Source of the DNA: Microcaldota archaeon
Lineage (GTDB): Archaea > Micrarchaeota > Micrarchaeia > Anstonellales > J096
Reading direction: 5' to 3'
Assembly (NCBI GenBank): GCA_025058915.1
Contig: JANXEC010000026.1
Coordinates: 1-6,368 of the forward strand
DNA length: 6,368 nucleotides
Numbering within the stretch: the stretch's first letter is position 1; every line of letters begins with the position of its first letter. The position numbers and the translations under genes are program-made. Of the stretch, positions 3,801 through 6,368 are shown piece by piece. A model generated the notes under the pieces. That model was not told where the DNA came from. It worked only from the letters and a program-made list of their open reading frames with translations, and made no database searches.

Positions 3801-6368
3801 AATATAAAAGCTAGATTCAATATGAACATAGATCTTGATTCTACCTGGAATTCAATACCTACAAATAGAAATGTTGATGAGGCTCTGGTCAAACATCTTG
3901 TACAGAGAAATCCATCATATCATATACCTATGAGATTGGGATTGTTAGGACCAGACACAGATCAGGATTATCAGATTATATCGATGGCTAGAAGAGATGG
4001 AATGAGAGATAACTTTAATAGAGAGAGACTTGCAATAGATATTATAAGAGATCTAACAGATATGGATCCAAACAATTCATTTAGACATATGGGTAATAGA
4101 GAAATATTTAACATACTATCAGATCCGAACACTTTCACAAACACATTCTGGAAGATCCCTCATCTAGAGTTACTCTCTGGTTCATACAAGTATACCCAAT
4201 TCGAAATAGGATCTGAACAGATACTTGCACAGATGCACCAAACCGAATATGGATTGTATTTTGTAAATCGAAACGAACTGGCTGCTGCTACAAACAGAGT
4301 TGCTGAGCACAATCCAAATATATCAACCGCAATGGGACTTCTAAATTCGATCAGAAGGAATGAATCCATGGTAGGAGTGAAGATAAGGGATCTCCCTCTA
4401 CTGTATGCAGTTACAAAGAACAATCAGATTGCTGCAGAGAGAGTAGGAGAGGCAGCAAGATACCTATCATCAAACAAAGGAGTCTATAATAACAGTCCAA
4501 TATCAACCAAGGCAGAGTGGATGCAGCAGGAAGTGGAGAAACAATTATTATCTACATCCCCTCTCATCGAAAACATTCCATATGCTAAGAGACACTTTGC
4601 CCATACTCTTGGAACATTCATAGTAGCAGCTAACTACATAAACCTCCATCAACCAACAGTTCAGATCAAAACATCCAATGGAACAACAACCAGAAACAAC
4701 GTATTACCTTCAGATCTAAACATCAGAACAGTACATGATGTACTGAAAGGAAGTATTAGATCTAGAAGATTTGAAACATCTCGCAGTATTAGAATCACAA
4801 CTAAAAGACCAGTGTATGGGATGGGTGGGCATACTGTATGGATACCTGAACTCTACGACAATCTTGATACTATAATAGCTGATGATGAACTATTACTTAG
4901 ACCAAAGACATTTGGTGTAGGTAGAAATAACACAGCTCTGTTCAGAACAGTTGCTAAGGAGAGTGTAACAGATGAGCAATTAATTTCTAACACCACTCAA
5001 CTGGAGGAATCAATATCTAAAATCCCATCATCAGCATTCGAAGCACCTGCATCAGCAGCAGTATTCATACTCGACCCTATACTCGGGAGATATGTGCATG
5101 TAGATCAAGATCCTCGAGAGTATGGAAGCAAAATATCAAATAGAGTATACTACATATCTCTAGATGTCAGTGGTCATTTTGGATTGATTATGAATCATTA
5201 CAATATTGATCCTATACAGGCCCTCAATGCAATATACTATGGAATATTACAGTCTAATGGAATGAACATGAACGATATGATGTATTCTCTCCACACAGGA
5301 TTCTTCGATAGGTATCATTGGATGCTCACCAAAACATTCATACCTTCAAATGCAGCATTCCGAAATCAACTCGTGAGTCATATAACTGCTCTTACAAATA
5401 TGTCTCAATCTCAAGTGAACCAGATCCTCGATCAGCATCTGAATAGAACCAGAATACCCAATCTCATGAACAGAAACCATGAACAGCTCATACCTATCAT
5501 AAATGCACTATATACAATCTACAACACACAGTCTCTGGATCCTAATCTAAGATTAGCTGCAAAAGTCCTATATGATGAATTCCAGAGCAGAATATATCTT
5601 GTAAATCATCTGAAGCATCTGATCCAGACAAATCCAACAGAGATCAGTAATTCTCCTGTGAACAGTAATGAATTCCAAACAGCACTAGAATTCTATGTTA
5701 GAAATACGAATCTCACTAAGAGCATCTTTGCACATATCAAGAACAGTGAGGTAGCTGGAAATTCTGCTGACTACCTCTTGACTATATCTCTTATGGATTC
5801 CACTGTGAATGATAAGAGAGTACTAGGGATAACTGGAATTATAGGTGCAATAAACATAGATAATTACCATGTCAGAAACCACATAACAAGAGGTATGATA
5901 CTTGATACATCCTACAACATAGGGGAGAGGATGGAGAATGTAGTATCAGAACTCAGTACTAACATCCCTCAGGCATTTGTAGGGACCATATCTAGTCTAT
6001 TTACTCTCAACATACCAGGAGTTATCAGCAACATTGCAGGAGGTAGACCTTATTACATACAGGGAATCACGTTGAGAAACAGAATAGCTGCGGCAATAAG
6101 AGATATAAGAGACTTCATGTTGATCAACAAGGCCCTGAATGCGACTGAATATGCAAACATGTATTTTGTGAATGTAGAACACTATGGACATGCAGCAGCT
6201 ATGTTACAACACGCATATCCAACGATTAAGAGGATGTTTGATGAATCAGAGCGGGTTATAATAGGAAACATACTGAATCTGATGAATCAATATGAAAACC
6301 TGAACTCGAATGATAATCCTAACTACGAGCCTATGAGACAGTACATAGCCGAGAGTTTGATAGAGGAA
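834..6368 (+). CDS. giant membrane-anchored protein of unknown family, at least 1845 residues (runs off right edge)
   Basis: The ATG at 834 is the first possible start, since an in-frame TAA lies at 828-830. I read all 1845 codons to the last base and found no stop or frameshift. I recognise no family. Residues 2-14 are hydrophobic without basic residues before them (weak signal peptide or anchor). Residues 17-168 are beta-strand-rich, with C95 and C104, and suggest an Ig-like or FN3-like ectodomain. Residues 173-190 form a strong membrane helix, followed by a Gly/Met/Phe-rich stretch to about 204. Residues 235-297 loosely resemble a winged helix. The rest is mostly helical and rich in Asn, Ile and Arg, with further hydrophobic patches near 403-425, 503-522 and 1711-1737 and helical, coiled-coil-like stretches near 447-467 and 603-640. 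Strand-rich islands lie near 1283-1345 and 1409-1450. If only 173-190 spans the membrane, the large C-terminal part is cytoplasmic. There are no other cysteines. Transcription probably starts at the ATG. A surface, secretion, virion or conjugation role is possible but not shown. Confidence 0.93.
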   Translation, partial: MNTLVFLMFFIILYGADTSTLSRIHTPIDIRSESGKVYFSYELYAELPDHDPTDAGRTIVVEVKSFRRVDDNNARAVVKILEFDPSTGTREITVCKDLPPRQRCILNVKPDQRYLIEYTIVGSKIEYMKTERIHIGVFRNHRGEIDVLVFTSPVGVDLGKVIIDRINQASPDSIFLMLLFLGIFGGAMYARGMGMFAGIFDLLYPRLPTPKVVPGHRAGSINYAPAISDISKIDVAEALNTNRITVRTLDGSQQITMNSIQLDIARELGLVTRVSGTNTYYITANKLQMLKSFLNIYDRNISPYLKDEETIERLKDHYYRQQFHESLKNFIRELKNNGFNPQYTETVEHYVMFAQGQLTAAAVAKRTREEPLDSIATYAQMLANLLTSNPNPIIRGVGYLLKPALIGLVFYPYRASRGLLAIINQSIYPFKMLRRYNHPLSQITDHHHAEAAEEKIEQANEALKNLEQRNVGDSIRNVFGQNIISDNTASAINNFFSKIPKSIFDTLVFPTLGFGIAIGASIKSSTYRVVRYWYMPQVHKEIINVSPNNVASAFTNSLQALTRNISSIVLYSYIARRYPEMFQRLRDITYNNGSFNLDYDQIRNMISELETLKNDRELNDILRRIYEIQKLEIAAQYTSDFSIYAIDHRDRNAEVKSIINQLIELVDRYYEPTNNLSGQYSKHQISEGLTRLRDFLATTRYIERQNNNTTEQIAHIQLLNSKYMDYIDSHFISEYMVIQHEYLNDLGFRSIYKPMNSQQETSTTIFNDARDGFVVLVFYNMLEMHRASVMNILDRDEQGSAIEVMPNVREGFELTVLKMIGKEDVTTESHLYARLLYGKDFRKSISTMMNDGVDERIVNDVIANVILDTASNHISSDSIREGMNRWDSGTTNNDLSRYVAEMLNREFSASSNDLLNRADVIVRELIILNDIKSALGNLEDKEIIQIFEELRSNTYGKNQEQLSNYLDTSFRSSLQSRNIASDIIDGLIQNIKARFNMNIDLDSTWNSIPTNRNVDEALVKHLVQRNPSYHIPMRLGLLGPDTDQDYQIISMARRDGMRDNFNRERLAIDIIRDLTDMDPNNSFRHMGNREIFNILSDPNTFTNTFWKIPHLELLSGSYKYTQFEIGSEQILAQMHQTEYGLYFVNRNELAAATNRVAEHNPNISTAMGLLNSIRRNESMVGVKIRDLPLLYAVTKNNQIAAERVGEAARYLSSNKGVYNNSPISTKAEWMQQEVEKQLLSTSPLIENIPYAKRHFAHTLGTFIVAANYINLHQPTVQIKTSNGTTTRNNVLPSDLNIRTVHDVLKGSIRSRRFETSRSIRITTKRPVYGMGGHTVWIPELYDNLDTIIADDELLLRPKTFGVGRNNTALFRTVAKESVTDEQLISNTTQLEESISKIPSSAFEAPASAAVFILDPILGRYVHVDQDPREYGSKISNRVYYISLDVSGHFGLIMNHYNIDPIQALNAIYYGILQSNGMNMNDMMYSLHTGFFDRYHWMLTKTFIPSNAAFRNQLVSHITALTNMSQSQVNQILDQHLNRTRIPNLMNRNHEQLIPIINALYTIYNTQSLDPNLRLAAKVLYDEFQSRIYLVNHLKHLIQTNPTEISNSPVNSNEFQTALEFYVRNTNLTKSIFAHIKNSEVAGNSADYLLTISLMDSTVNDKRVLGITGIIGAINIDNYHVRNHITRGMILDTSYNIGERMENVVSELSTNIPQAFVGTISSLFTLNIPGVISNIAGGRPYYIQGITLRNRIAAAIRDIRDFMLINKALNATEYANMYFVNVEHYGHAAAMLQHAYPTIKRMFDESERVIIGNILNLMNQYENLNSNDNPNYEPMRQYIAESLIEE

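Noticed and set aside
4160..4423. Leftward open frame of 87 codons
   Set aside because: Antisense shadow inside the giant gene. Composition follows the reverse complement and there is no recognisable domain.
5997..6191. Leftward open frame of 64 codons
   Set aside because: Antisense to the giant gene, short, with no start signal or homology that I recognise.

Overview
The window looks archaeal, from a chromosome or from a large archaeal extrachromosomal or viral element. The signs are a HemK2/Mtq2-type release-factor methyltransferase, TATA/BRE-like promoter elements about 24-27 bp from start codons with no evident Shine-Dalgarno sites (leaderless transcripts), heavy use of AGA for Arg and ATA for Ile, and a GC content of roughly 35-40% by eye. 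The lineage cannot be fixed. A DPANN archaeon or a giant archaeal element such as a Borg would fit, but nothing here proves either.

Layout: positions 1-256 hold the N-terminal 85 codons of a leftward gene that runs off the left edge. Its product is a Ser/Gly/Asn-rich, low-complexity protein with in-frame DNA repeats. After a 23-bp gap comes a leftward gene for a class I SAM-dependent methyltransferase of the HemK2 (eRF1/aRF1 glutamine methyltransferase) family, ending at 280 and starting at 786 (or at 825 in a longer version). A short AT-rich divergent promoter region separates it from a rightward gene that starts at 834 and stays open to the last base. That gene gives at least 1845 residues in one uninterrupted frame and fills 87% of the window. 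No intergenic stretch is longer than about 50 bp. I see no tRNA, rRNA, CRISPR array or insertion sequence.

The giant protein is the main unknown. It has a hydrophobic N-terminal segment, a beta-rich putative ectodomain with its only two cysteines, a strong membrane segment at residues 173-190, and then more than 1600 mostly helical residues with no family I can recognise. It may be a membrane-anchored giant surface, secretion or structural protein. The leftward gene pair could be co-transcribed from the promoter that backs onto the giant gene. A functional link between the methyltransferase and its two neighbours is not shown by the sequence.
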